A stretch of DNA of 6,105 nt from Chitinophagaceae bacterium. GTDB lineage: Bacteria; Bacteroidota; Bacteroidia; Chitinophagales; Chitinophagaceae. The DNA is taken from assembly GCA_947463105.1 (NCBI GenBank), contig CANHSD010000165.1, positions 1-6,105 on the forward strand, in the 5' to 3' direction. How positions within the stretch are numbered: the first letter of the stretch is position 1; the number at the start of each line of letters is the position of its first letter. A program made the position numbers and the translations under genes. Below the pieces are notes generated by a model. It saw only the letters and a program-made list of their open reading frames with translations. It did no database searches and had not been told where the DNA came from. This document shows, piece by piece, positions 1 through 6,105 of this stretch.

Positions 1-874
1 CAAGACCAATCCCAATGCCATCAAGGCCTTGTCCAGCAACAGTATTTTCACCAATGTTGGTGTTACCCCCGAGGGGGATGTCTGGTGGGAAGGCCTGACC
101 AAAGAAGCGCCCAAGGTCGTTTATAACTGGAGGGGGGAATTGCATGATCCTGCATCAGGAAAACAGGTTGCCCATGCCAATGCCAGGTTTACTGCACCTG
201 CACACCAATGCCCCAGCATCGATGCTGAATGGGAAAATCCTGCAGGTGTTCCCATCAGTGCTTTTATATTTGGTGGTCGAAGAAGTACGACAATACCCTT
301 GCTTTACCAGGCATTCAATTGGAACTTCGGCGTTTACCTGGCGGCAACCATGGGTTCAGAAACCACTGCCGCAGCATTTGGTGAACTTGGAAAGGTAAGA
401 AGGGATCCATTTGCCATGCTTCCATTCTGTGGCTACCACATGGCAGATTATTTCAACCATTGGTTACAATTGGGTCGGAATATTCCCAACCCTCCCCGTA
501 TATTTGGTGTGAACTGGTTCAGGAAAGACAAGGATGGCAACTTTACCTGGCCTGGGTTTGGAGAGAATATGCGCATGCTGAAATGGGTTGTTGAAAGGGT
601 TTATGGTGAAGTGGTTTCCATAGAAAGCCCCATTGGCTGGGTTCCCAAATATGAAGACATTGATTGGGGAAACCTTTCTTATACGCCCGAGCAATATGAT
701 GCCGTGATGGATGTGGACAGGGAGGCCTGGAAAACAGAAGTATTGGCACATGAGGAACTTTTTTCAAGGATGTACGACAGGCTTCCCAAAGAGTTTTTCT
801 TCATGCGCGAACTCTTGTTGTCTGGTCTTTGGCGATCTCCCGAACATTGGTCACTTGCCCCGGAAACACATTGA
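1..874 (+). CDS. pckG: Phosphoenolpyruvate carboxykinase (GTP), C-terminal part, 5' truncated by window edge
   Basis: The product converts oxaloacetate and GTP to phosphoenolpyruvate, CO2 and GDP in the cytoplasm, the entry step of gluconeogenesis. The frame is open from base 2, giving 290 residues before TGA at 872-874; the true start lies outside, since the family is about 600-620 residues long. A TTG at base 29 is only an internal codon, because family-like sequence (NPNAIKAL) precedes it. Visible in window numbering: NARF at 60-63, corresponding to the substrate-contacting N403/R405 of the human enzyme; FGGRR at 90-94; DPFAM at about 135-139; and the guanine-binding segment NWFRKDKDGNF followed by WPGFGEN at 171-189. 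There F173, F181, F186 and N189 keep the exact spacing of human F517, F525, F530 and N533. This separates it from ATP-type PEPCK. The P-loop-like kinase-1a motif and Mn ligands would lie upstream and cannot be checked. pulA follows after 17 bp. Confidence 0.96.
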   Translation, partial: KTNPNAIKALSSNSIFTNVGVTPEGDVWWEGLTKEAPKVVYNWRGELHDPASGKQVAHANARFTAPAHQCPSIDAEWENPAGVPISAFIFGGRRSTTIPLLYQAFNWNFGVYLAATMGSETTAAAFGELGKVRRDPFAMLPFCGYHMADYFNHWLQLGRNIPNPPRIFGVNWFRKDKDGNFTWPGFGENMRMLKWVVERVYGEVVSIESPIGWVPKYEDIDWGNLSYTPEQYDAVMDVDREAWKTEVLAHEELFSRMYDRLPKEFFFMRELLLSGLWRSPEHWSLAPETH

Positions 875-891
875 TCCTAATACTTTAATTC

Positions 892-2913
892 ATGACTGCA
901 TTAAGAAAATCAATCCTCATTTTTTTGCTGATGGTTCAGGGAATGTTTGGATTCAGCCAGTTTTTTAGCACAGAACATTACCCGGTTTATGCAGGAAATG
1001 ATCTGGGGCTGAAGTATTCAGCTTCCTCCTCCAGCTTTCGCATTTGGAGCCCTACTGCAGAAAAAGTTGAACTGCTTTTTTATTCCTCATCCCTTGGAAA
1101 TGAGCACCGGGAAAGCTTGCCCATGGAAAAGGCTGAAAATGGCACTTGGGTGAAAACCGTTTTGGGAAACAAGAAAGGAAGCTATTATGCATTCAGGATT
1201 TTTACAAAGGGCCGTTGGTTGCACGAAGTCCCAGATCCCTATGCCAAGGCTGTGGGCACCAATGGCAAGCGTGCTGTTGTGGTAGACATAAATGAAACAA
1301 ATCCCAAGGATTGGGCAAAAGATAAATCGCCTGTATTCAGCAGCCGAAAAGGATTAAAGCCTGGTATTGGTGGATTGCCGGTTGATGCTGTTATTTATGA
1401 ATTGCATGTAAGGGATGCCAGCATTGATCCCCAATCAGGCATCAAAGCCAAGGGTAAATTTCTCGGATTGGCAGAATCAGGAACCGTTCATCCCTCTGGG
1501 GTGAAAACAGGCCTCGACCATCTGAAGGAACTGGGCGTTACCCATATCCACTTGCTGCCATCGTATGACTTTTTCAGTGTGGATGAATCCAGGCCCGACA
1601 GTGCACAATACAATTGGGGCTATGATCCACTCAATTACAATACGCCAGAAGGCTCTTATGCAAGCAATTCTGCAGATGGAAAAACAAGAATCAAAGAATT
1701 CAAACAAATGGTTCAGGCCATGCACAACAAAGGCCTGCGCGTGGTCATGGATGTGGTCTACAACCATACCATGCTGACGGAGAATTCTTATTTCAATCAA
1801 CTCGTACCAGGCTATTATTACCGACAAAAAGAAGATGGATCATTTTCCAATGCATCTGCCTGCGGAAATGAAACGGCCAGTGAGCGACCGATGATGAGAA
1901 AGTTCATGCTTGAATCACTGGAATATTGGGTAAAAGAGTTTCATGTTGATGGTTTTCGATTTGACCTCATGGGAATTCATGATATTGAAACCATGAACCA
2001 GATATCAGCATCCTTGTACAAGATAAAACCCGATATCCTTTTGTACGGAGAAGGATGGACTGCCGGAAGCTCACCCATTCCTGATTCACTGAGGGCATTG
2101 AAAAAAAATGCCTATCAGCTGGATAGAATTGCTGTTTTTAGTGACGACATCCGGGATGGGATCAAAGGGAGTGTTTTTGAACATGAAGACAAGGGCTTTG
2201 CCTCAGGGAAAAAGGGGATGGAAGAAAGCATCAAGTTCGGCGTAACGGCCGCCTGCAGGCATCCTCAGGTCGATTATTCAAAAGTGAATTATTCAAAGGG
2301 GCCTTATGCCAATGAACCTTCTCAGGTCATCAGCTATTGTGAATGCCATGACAATCATGTACTCTGGGATAAGCTGGTCATATCAAATAAAAAAGACGAT
2401 GCCTTGCTCCGAAAAGAGATGCACAAATTATCATTGTCTATTGTCTTGACTTCACAGGGCATATCATTTCTTCATGCAGGAACTGAATTCCTTCGTTCAA
2501 AAAAGGGGGTTGAGAATTCTTTCAATGCAGGCGATTCCATTAATACGATTGATTGGAACCTGAAAAGCAAACACAAGGATGTGTTTGAGTATGTGAAAAA
2601 TTTGATTGCCATGCGCAGTAAACATCCGGCATTCAGAATGACAAAAGCCAGTGAGATCGCTGCTTTGATCAAATTTGATGAAAACGCCGGAACTGGTGTG
2701 GTCGCTTACACCATTGATGGCGCGAAGCTGGGCGATGAATGGAAGTCGATTCAGGTCATTTTAAATGGTTCCACAAAAGCAGTTGATCAATCAATAACAG
2801 GGTCTTCATGGAACGTTTTTTCAAACAACAACCGGGTATTGAAAGCGGGAGAGACTGTTTCAAATCAGATTCGCGTCAATCCATTTTCCATGGCAATTTT
2901 ATATAAAAAATAG
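892..2913 (+). CDS. pulA: Type I pullulanase (GH13 alpha-1,6 debranching enzyme), secreted
   Basis: Hydrolyses alpha-1,6 branch links in pullulan, starch or glycogen-type glucans. It has 673 residues and is complete. Residues 1-23 look like a Sec signal peptide: K/R-containing start, hydrophobic SILIFLLM core, likely cleavage near FS-Q. There is no lipobox Cys, so it should be periplasmic or secreted rather than a lipoprotein. A CBM48-like beta domain (FRIWSPTAEKVEL, 49-61) covers roughly 25-130. The GH13 barrel follows at about 160-580, then a C-terminal beta domain to 673. The type I pullulanase signature YNWGYDP is at 240-246. GH13 region I is DVVYNHT (287-293); region II is GFRFDLMG (354-361) with nucleophile D358; region III is YGEGW (385-389) with acid/base E387; region IV is ECHDN (484-488) with D487. 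All catalytic residues are present. It starts 17 bp after pckG with no Shine-Dalgarno or terminator between them, so co-transcription is likely. No CBM41 or SusC/SusD partner is visible. Glycogen-debranching relatives are the main alternative. Confidence 0.94.
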   Translation: MTALRKSILIFLLMVQGMFGFSQFFSTEHYPVYAGNDLGLKYSASSSSFRIWSPTAEKVELLFYSSSLGNEHRESLPMEKAENGTWVKTVLGNKKGSYYAFRIFTKGRWLHEVPDPYAKAVGTNGKRAVVVDINETNPKDWAKDKSPVFSSRKGLKPGIGGLPVDAVIYELHVRDASIDPQSGIKAKGKFLGLAESGTVHPSGVKTGLDHLKELGVTHIHLLPSYDFFSVDESRPDSAQYNWGYDPLNYNTPEGSYASNSADGKTRIKEFKQMVQAMHNKGLRVVMDVVYNHTMLTENSYFNQLVPGYYYRQKEDGSFSNASACGNETASERPMMRKFMLESLEYWVKEFHVDGFRFDLMGIHDIETMNQISASLYKIKPDILLYGEGWTAGSSPIPDSLRALKKNAYQLDRIAVFSDDIRDGIKGSVFEHEDKGFASGKKGMEESIKFGVTAACRHPQVDYSKVNYSKGPYANEPSQVISYCECHDNHVLWDKLVISNKKDDALLRKEMHKLSLSIVLTSQGISFLHAGTEFLRSKKGVENSFNAGDSINTIDWNLKSKHKDVFEYVKNLIAMRSKHPAFRMTKASEIAALIKFDENAGTGVVAYTIDGAKLGDEWKSIQVILNGSTKAVDQSITGSSWNVFSNNNRVLKAGETVSNQIRVNPFSMAILYKK

Positions 2914-3275
2914 CCGGAACAAAGGATTTTAGGCTGTCAATCTTTCAAGCTTGCAAACGCTGTTGAATTGGTAGGAAAATCCTATTACGTAAGATAATTG
3001 AGTTGATTTCAGTATAAACACGTAATCTTTCAACTTCCTTTTCTGAAAGCTCTAAATTGTTCTCAGGGCATCTTATTTTCAAAATGTCAACGAAAAAGGG
3101 GCGCCACAAGCAAACCGAAAGCCAGAGAGATTCCAACCAAAGTCCAAATAAAACCAACATCCAATGTCCTGATATTCCAGTCCAATACCTAAAAAAAGCC
3201 TAAATCCAATCCTATGTTATAACCAAGGCGTCCTGACCATGAAACCAAATCACAACAGAATCAACACCTGAACAT
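2914..3275. other. Non-coding spacer after pulA, no convincing gene
   Basis: A 362 bp stretch between the pulA stop and the terminator hairpin. Forward frames are broken by frequent stops. On the minus strand a 71-codon frame exists (3160 to 2945), but it has no recognisable domain, and its upper end lies in the CCAA repeat patch, so I do not call it. Small local symmetries are present: TAGGA-AAA-TCCTA at 2972-2984 and the palindrome TTACGTAA at 2985-2992. I found no TAnnTTTG promoter on either strand and no tRNA-like fold. It could be a long 3' untranslated tail of the pckG-pulA transcript or decayed sequence. Confidence 0.5.
3133..3248. repeat. Degenerate CCAA-containing short repeat cluster
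   Basis: The tetramer CCAA occurs nine times on the + strand in 116 bp, starting at 3133, 3137, 3144, 3154, 3161, 3182, 3206, 3223 and 3245, most often preceded by T or A. Some neighbouring copies are 7 nt apart (3137-3144, 3154-3161), and 3161-3182 is 21 nt. This resembles, from memory, the heptamer-period ATTCCAA / TTGGAAT runs seen between genes in some Bacteroidota, here strongly eroded. The function is unknown. The excess of CCAA is directly visible; membership of that repeat class is inference. Confidence 0.45.
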
Positions 3276-3301
3276 AAAAACCCCGCACATGGGGGTTTTT
3301 T
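3276..3301 (+). terminator. Rho-independent terminator, near-symmetric, possibly bidirectional
   Basis: AAAAACCCC (3276-3284) pairs perfectly with GGGGTTTTT (3292-3300) around the 7-nt loop GCACATG. This gives a 9-bp stem with a U-rich tail that continues past 3301 (TGTTTTT). Because A-tract and T-tract flank the GC core, the minus strand folds equally well and also ends in a U-run. It lies 362 bp after pulA and just before the pdhB promoter, so on the + strand it would insulate pdhB from pckG-pulA transcription. Confidence 0.85.
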
Positions 3302-3336
3302 GTTTTTAAGGGGTCTTGGATACCCTCAAACAACAT

Positions 3337-3367
3337 TTGTTGGAATCCCCTTCATGCAATACTTTTG
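3337..3367 (+). promoter_or_regulatory. Bacteroidota-type promoter for pdhB
   Basis: TACTTTTG at 3360-3367 matches the Bacteroidota -7 consensus TAnnTTTG exactly. Two TTG triplets sit at suitable -33 positions: 3337-3339 (20 bp spacer) and 3340-3342 (17 bp spacer). Transcription would begin around 3373, leaving a leader of roughly 15 nt before the ATG at 3389. It follows directly after the terminator at 3276-3301, as expected for a new transcription unit. Confidence 0.7.
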
Positions 3368-3370
3368 CAT
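3354..3370. promoter_or_regulatory. Inverted repeat ATGCAA-N5-TTGCAT over the pdhB -7 element
   Basis: A perfect 6-bp inverted repeat: ATGCAA at 3354-3359 and TTGCAT at 3365-3370, separated by TACTT. The second arm overlaps the TTTG of the -7 element. Its position would suit a repressor operator, but the short arms could also arise by chance. No regulator gene is in the window. Confidence 0.3.
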
Positions 3371-3388
3371 CACTTTTAAACAGTATTT

Positions 3389-4375
3389 ATGGGAAGGATT
3401 ATTGCTTTTCGCGAAGCCCTCAGAGAGGCGATGCAGGAAGAAATGAGAAGAGATGACAGGGTTTTTCTGATGGGAGAAGAAGTTGCAGAATACAATGGAG
3501 CCTATAAGGTAAGCCAGGGTATGCTCGACGAATTTGGTCCCAAAAGGATCATTGACACACCCATTGCAGAGCTCGGTTTCACCGCAATTGCCGTGGGTGC
3601 CGCTCAAAATGGCCTGAGGCCAATTGTTGAATACATGACCTGGAACTTTGCAGTATTGCCGCTGGACCAGATCCTGAATACTGCTTCCAAAATGCTGGCC
3701 ATGAGTGGTGGACAAGTGGGTTGTCCGATTGTTTTCAGGGGAGCCAATGGCTCTGCCGGACAGTTGGGTGCTCAACACTCCACTGCATTCGAAAGCTTGT
3801 ACGCCAACATCCCCGGTCTCAAGGTAATTTCAGTGTCTAACCCTTACGATGCAAAGGGCCTTCTCAAAAGCGCCATACGTGATGACGATCCGGTGATCTT
3901 CATGGAAAGTGAAGTGATGTACGGCGATAAGGGAGAAGTTCCTGAAGAGGAGTATCTGATTCCTATTGGTAAGGCAGACATCAAAAGAACTGGCAGGGAT
4001 GTAACCATTGTATCATTCAATAAAATGATGAAGGTTGCCCTGGGTGCTGCTGAAGAACTGGAAAAAGAAGGCATCAGTGCTGAAGTCATTGACCTGCGCA
4101 CCATCAGGCCTCTTGATTGGTATACCATCCTTGAAAGTGTTAAAAAGACCAACAGGCTTGTCATTGTTGAAGAACAATGGCCCTATGCATCTATTTCATC
4201 AGAAATTACCTACAGGATCCAAAAAGAAGGGTTTGATTACCTTGATGCTCCTATCAGGAGAATTACGGCAGCTGACGCCCCCATGCACTATGCCCCCAAT
4301 CTGGTAGCGGCCTATCTGCCTGATGTCAGCCGTACGGTGAAGTTGGTGAAGGAAGTGATGTACATGAACAAATAA
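3389..4375 (+). CDS. pdhB: Pyruvate dehydrogenase E1 component, beta subunit
   Basis: With the alpha subunit it forms the thiamine-diphosphate-dependent E1 of the pyruvate dehydrogenase complex, which decarboxylates pyruvate and acetylates the E2 lipoyl group in the cytoplasm. The protein is 328 residues, the usual length for the family. The N-terminal Transket_pyr domain covers about 4-180, with FLMGEEVAEYNGAYKVS at 26-42, IIDTPIAELGF at 54-64 (E61 aligns with the TPP-activating E59 of human mature E1 beta), and FRGANGSAGQLGAQHS at 116-131 with H130 at the conserved active-site His. The transketolase C-terminal domain covers about 195-320, including IDLRTIRPLD (234-243) and VEEQWP (260-265). 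The start follows a good promoter; there is no Shine-Dalgarno, as is common in Bacteroidota. The gene has its own promoter and terminator and no adjacent E1 alpha, E2 or E3 gene. A branched-chain 2-oxoacid or acetoin dehydrogenase beta subunit is possible, but similarity to mitochondrial-type PDHB is close. Confidence 0.94.
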   Translation: MGRIIAFREALREAMQEEMRRDDRVFLMGEEVAEYNGAYKVSQGMLDEFGPKRIIDTPIAELGFTAIAVGAAQNGLRPIVEYMTWNFAVLPLDQILNTASKMLAMSGGQVGCPIVFRGANGSAGQLGAQHSTAFESLYANIPGLKVISVSNPYDAKGLLKSAIRDDDPVIFMESEVMYGDKGEVPEEEYLIPIGKADIKRTGRDVTIVSFNKMMKVALGAAEELEKEGISAEVIDLRTIRPLDWYTILESVKKTNRLVIVEEQWPYASISSEITYRIQKEGFDYLDAPIRRITAADAPMHYAPNLVAAYLPDVSRTVKLVKEVMYMNK

Positions 4376-4393
4376 GAAGATTATCTTTATACA

Positions 4394-4421
4394 AGAACCC
4401 GGTTATGCCGGGTTTTTTTTT
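4394..4421 (+). terminator. Rho-independent terminator of pdhB
   Basis: AACCCGG (4396-4402) pairs with CCGGGTT (4408-4414) around the loop TTATG. The stem can extend by a G-U and an A-U pair down to 4394/4416. A run of nine T follows (4413-4421). It begins 18 bp after the pdhB stop. The reverse strand lacks a comparable U-run, so it acts in the + direction only. It ends 18 bp before the receptor start codon. Confidence 0.88.
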
Positions 4422-4439
4422 GACCTTTTCAATGGAACG

Positions 4440-6105
4440 ATGATGAAAATCTGTATCCCTTTTTTTGCATTTATTCTTGTGGCTTTTCAGGCACTTGGGC
4501 AGGAGACAAGAGACTCTGTTGCTTCAATGGAATCTATTGTGGTCAGGGGATATGAATCCAATGCAAAGCGCATACAGGTTCCCGCAGCCATATCAACCAT
4601 CAGCAAGGCTGAATTGCAGCAGTTTTCATCTTACAGTATTTTGCCGGCATTCAATGCTGTTGCTGGAGTGCGGATGGAGGAGCGGTCTCCGGGGAGTTAC
4701 AGGTTGTCCATTCGCGGGAGTTTGCTCAGGTCTCCTTTTGGGGTTCGGAATGTAAAAGTATATATGAATGACATGATTTTTACCGATGCTGGGGGCAATG
4801 CATACCTCAACCTATTGGATGTCAATAGTATTGGTGGGGCTGAGGTGATCAAAGGTCCGGCAGGCAGCATCTATGGCGCAGGAACCGGCGGCGCCCTGTT
4901 GCTATCTGGTGCCAGTCTGGCAGTTGATTTCCCCAAAGATTCCAGTATGCTCAGCATGAAGGCATCGGGTGGCCGGTTTGGAACCTTTAATGGGTCGGTA
5001 CAATACCAATTAAAACAAGGCGCCTATTCTATCAATGCCTTGCAGGGCCATGCCCAATCAGATGGATTCAGAGAGAATAGCCGCATGAGAAAGGATAACC
5101 TCCAATTGGGTATCAAGATCAGGGGCACTGATCAAGTAACAACTGAGTTGTTGTTGCTCTTGGCAGACCTTTCCTACCAGACACCCGGAGGGCTGAACCT
5201 CGTTCAATTCAATGCCAATTCACGCCAATCAAGGCCCGCTACGCCTGCCACTCCATCAGCCAGGGATCAGCGTGCAGGGATTTTTAACAAGACTGCAATG
5301 GTAGGAATCTCCAACAGTTTTATTTTCTCTGATCACTGGAAAATGGTCACTTCTTTTTCAACATCCATCACTGGGTTTAAAAATCCCTTTATCACCAATT
5401 TTGAAAAAAGAAAAGAGGCCAACCTGGGTATCCGATCAAAATTTGTGTATGAATCAAGGCTTCCGTTTCCATTGCAATGGGTGAATGGAGTAGAGGTGCA
5501 GCGCGGAGACTATACCATTGACAGCAGCGGAAACAACAAAGGTATTTCTGACGGAAAAATGGTCAGGGATTTGGTTGTAGCAAGCCAGCAATTCCTTTTT
5601 TCACAGCTCAGTGTTCATCCGCTTGAATACATTCAGGTTCAGGCCGGCATCAGTGTCAACAGTTTCAATTATACCATAGAAAGGACTGTTGGATTGCCCG
5701 CCAATGGCAAGAAAAATATTGCATTCAATGCACAGTTGCTGCCAAGGTTTGCGCTTACCTTTCATCCTTTCAAGACGCTTGCTATCTATGGTCAGCTTTC
5801 GAAAGGGTATTCATCACCCACCCTTGCAGAGATCCGTCCTTCTGCCGGCGGGCTTTATTCAGGTTTACAGGCAGAGTATGGTTTGAACAAGGAGCTGGGG
5901 ATGAAGTTGTCGGCAGACCAGGGGCGTTTGTTTTTCGGTGCCACTGTTTTTCAATTTGATTTGAAGGATGCCATTGTAAGGCAGGTGAATGCAACCGGTG
6001 CAGAATATTTTGTAAACGCTGGAACTGCCATACAGAAAGGTATTGAAGCAGAATTGTCCTGGTTGTTGATCAACAGGCCGAAAGGTAAATTTATCCAATT
6101 GCTGA
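4440..6105 (+). CDS. TonB-dependent outer-membrane receptor, iron/siderophore type, 3' truncated by window edge
   Basis: An outer-membrane channel that takes up a scarce ligand using TonB-ExbBD energy. The frame is open from ATG 4440 through 555 codons to the window end with no stop; the terminal barrel strands lie outside. Residues 1-20 are a Sec signal peptide (hydrophobic ICIPFFAFILVAF, cleavage ALG-Q). ESIVV at 31-35 fits a TonB box. The plug domain covers about 40-157: RLSIRG at 88-93, VKVYMND, and KGPAGSIYG at 138-146 followed by GTGGALLLSG. Alternating aromatic/polar barrel strands follow, with SYQTPGGLN resembling FecA-like siderophore receptors and SKGYSSPTLAEIRPSAGG typical of late barrel strands. 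It lacks the N-terminal carboxypeptidase-like domain of SusC proteins, which argues against polysaccharide uptake. The ligand is not deducible. The start could equally be ATG 4443: GGAA at 4434-4437 is a weak Shine-Dalgarno slightly better spaced for it. No clear promoter lies between the pdhB terminator and the start. Confidence 0.93.
   Translation, partial: MMKICIPFFAFILVAFQALGQETRDSVASMESIVVRGYESNAKRIQVPAAISTISKAELQQFSSYSILPAFNAVAGVRMEERSPGSYRLSIRGSLLRSPFGVRNVKVYMNDMIFTDAGGNAYLNLLDVNSIGGAEVIKGPAGSIYGAGTGGALLLSGASLAVDFPKDSSMLSMKASGGRFGTFNGSVQYQLKQGAYSINALQGHAQSDGFRENSRMRKDNLQLGIKIRGTDQVTTELLLLLADLSYQTPGGLNLVQFNANSRQSRPATPATPSARDQRAGIFNKTAMVGISNSFIFSDHWKMVTSFSTSITGFKNPFITNFEKRKEANLGIRSKFVYESRLPFPLQWVNGVEVQRGDYTIDSSGNNKGISDGKMVRDLVVASQQFLFSQLSVHPLEYIQVQAGISVNSFNYTIERTVGLPANGKKNIAFNAQLLPRFALTFHPFKTLAIYGQLSKGYSSPTLAEIRPSAGGLYSGLQAEYGLNKELGMKLSADQGRLFFGATVFQFDLKDAIVRQVNATGAEYFVNAGTAIQKGIEAELSWLLINRPKGKFIQLL

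Noticed and set aside
875..891. TAATACTTTAATTC before pulA as a promoter -7 element
   Set aside because: It does not fit TAnnTTTG (TACTTTAA at best) and would leave almost no leader before the ATG; the 17-bp gap fits co-transcription better.
1477..1827. Minus-strand 116-codon frame inside pulA
   Set aside because: It lies fully opposite the catalytic domain of an intact pullulanase and shows no motif; a shadow frame.
2272..2299. Direct repeat ATTATTCAAA twice within pulA
   Set aside because: It encodes a short YSK-VN-YSK stretch inside an intact reading frame; too short to suggest more than local duplication.
2945..3160. Minus-strand 71-codon frame in the pulA-pdhB spacer
   Set aside because: No recognisable domain, no promoter on the minus strand, and its N-terminal half is Leu/Trp-rich sequence derived from and adjoining the CCAA repeat patch. 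Parallel frames there look equally protein-like, which is typical of such repeats.
3100..3270. Possible decayed outer-membrane protein on the minus strand, broken at the 7-T run near 3191-3197
   Set aside because: Joining frames across the homopolymer gives a Gly/aromatic-rich peptide, but only about 50 residues without a start, signal peptide or known motif; the repeat patch explains the composition.
3239..3271. Ten-codon frame (MKPNHNRINT) ending just before the terminator, like an attenuator leader peptide
   Set aside because: No promoter or ribosome site, no run of one regulatory amino acid, and no alternative antiterminator hairpin; pdhB has its own promoter downstream of the hairpin.
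3326..3778. Minus-strand 150-codon frame over the pdhB start
   Set aside because: It runs opposite conserved pdhB sequence and its promoter, with no recognisable family; a shadow of pdhB codon use.

Overview
The window reads as chromosomal DNA from a member of the Bacteroidota, most likely Chitinophagaceae-like. The evidence is indirect: genes start without clear Shine-Dalgarno sequences, one promoter matches the Bacteroidota form (TTG, 17-20 bp, TAnnTTTG), there is a TonB-dependent outer-membrane receptor, a GTP-type PEP carboxykinase, and an intergenic run of CCAA-type short repeats. The genus is inference; no rRNA or other decisive marker is present.

Layout, all genes on the + strand. (1) 1-874: C-terminal 290 codons of GTP-dependent phosphoenolpyruvate carboxykinase (pckG), cut by the left edge. 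(2) 892-2913: complete secreted type I pullulanase (pulA-like), only 17 bp after pckG and probably co-transcribed with it. (3) 2914-3388: 475 bp with no convincing gene, holding a degenerate CCAA repeat patch, a strong near-symmetric terminator hairpin at 3276-3301, and a good promoter at 3337-3367. (4) 3389-4375: complete pyruvate dehydrogenase E1 beta subunit (pdhB), standing alone without an adjacent E1 alpha gene and closed by its own terminator at 4394-4421. (5) 4440-6105: signal peptide, TonB box, plug and most of the barrel of a TonB-dependent receptor of the iron/siderophore type. Its frame stays open to the right edge, so the gene continues outside the window.

Functionally this is central carbon metabolism with polymer and nutrient uptake. 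Pullulanase debranches alpha-1,6 links of starch-like glucans outside the cytoplasm; PEP carboxykinase links oxaloacetate to PEP; PDH E1 feeds pyruvate into acetyl-CoA; the receptor imports a ligand, probably a metal chelate, across the outer membrane. The genes do not form one pathway operon. The likely transcription units are pckG-pulA, pdhB alone, and the receptor, whose promoter I could not find. I see no CRISPR array, mobile element, tRNA, rRNA, defence system or convincing undescribed system. The most unusual parts are the intergenic repeat patch and the inverted repeat lying over the pdhB promoter.
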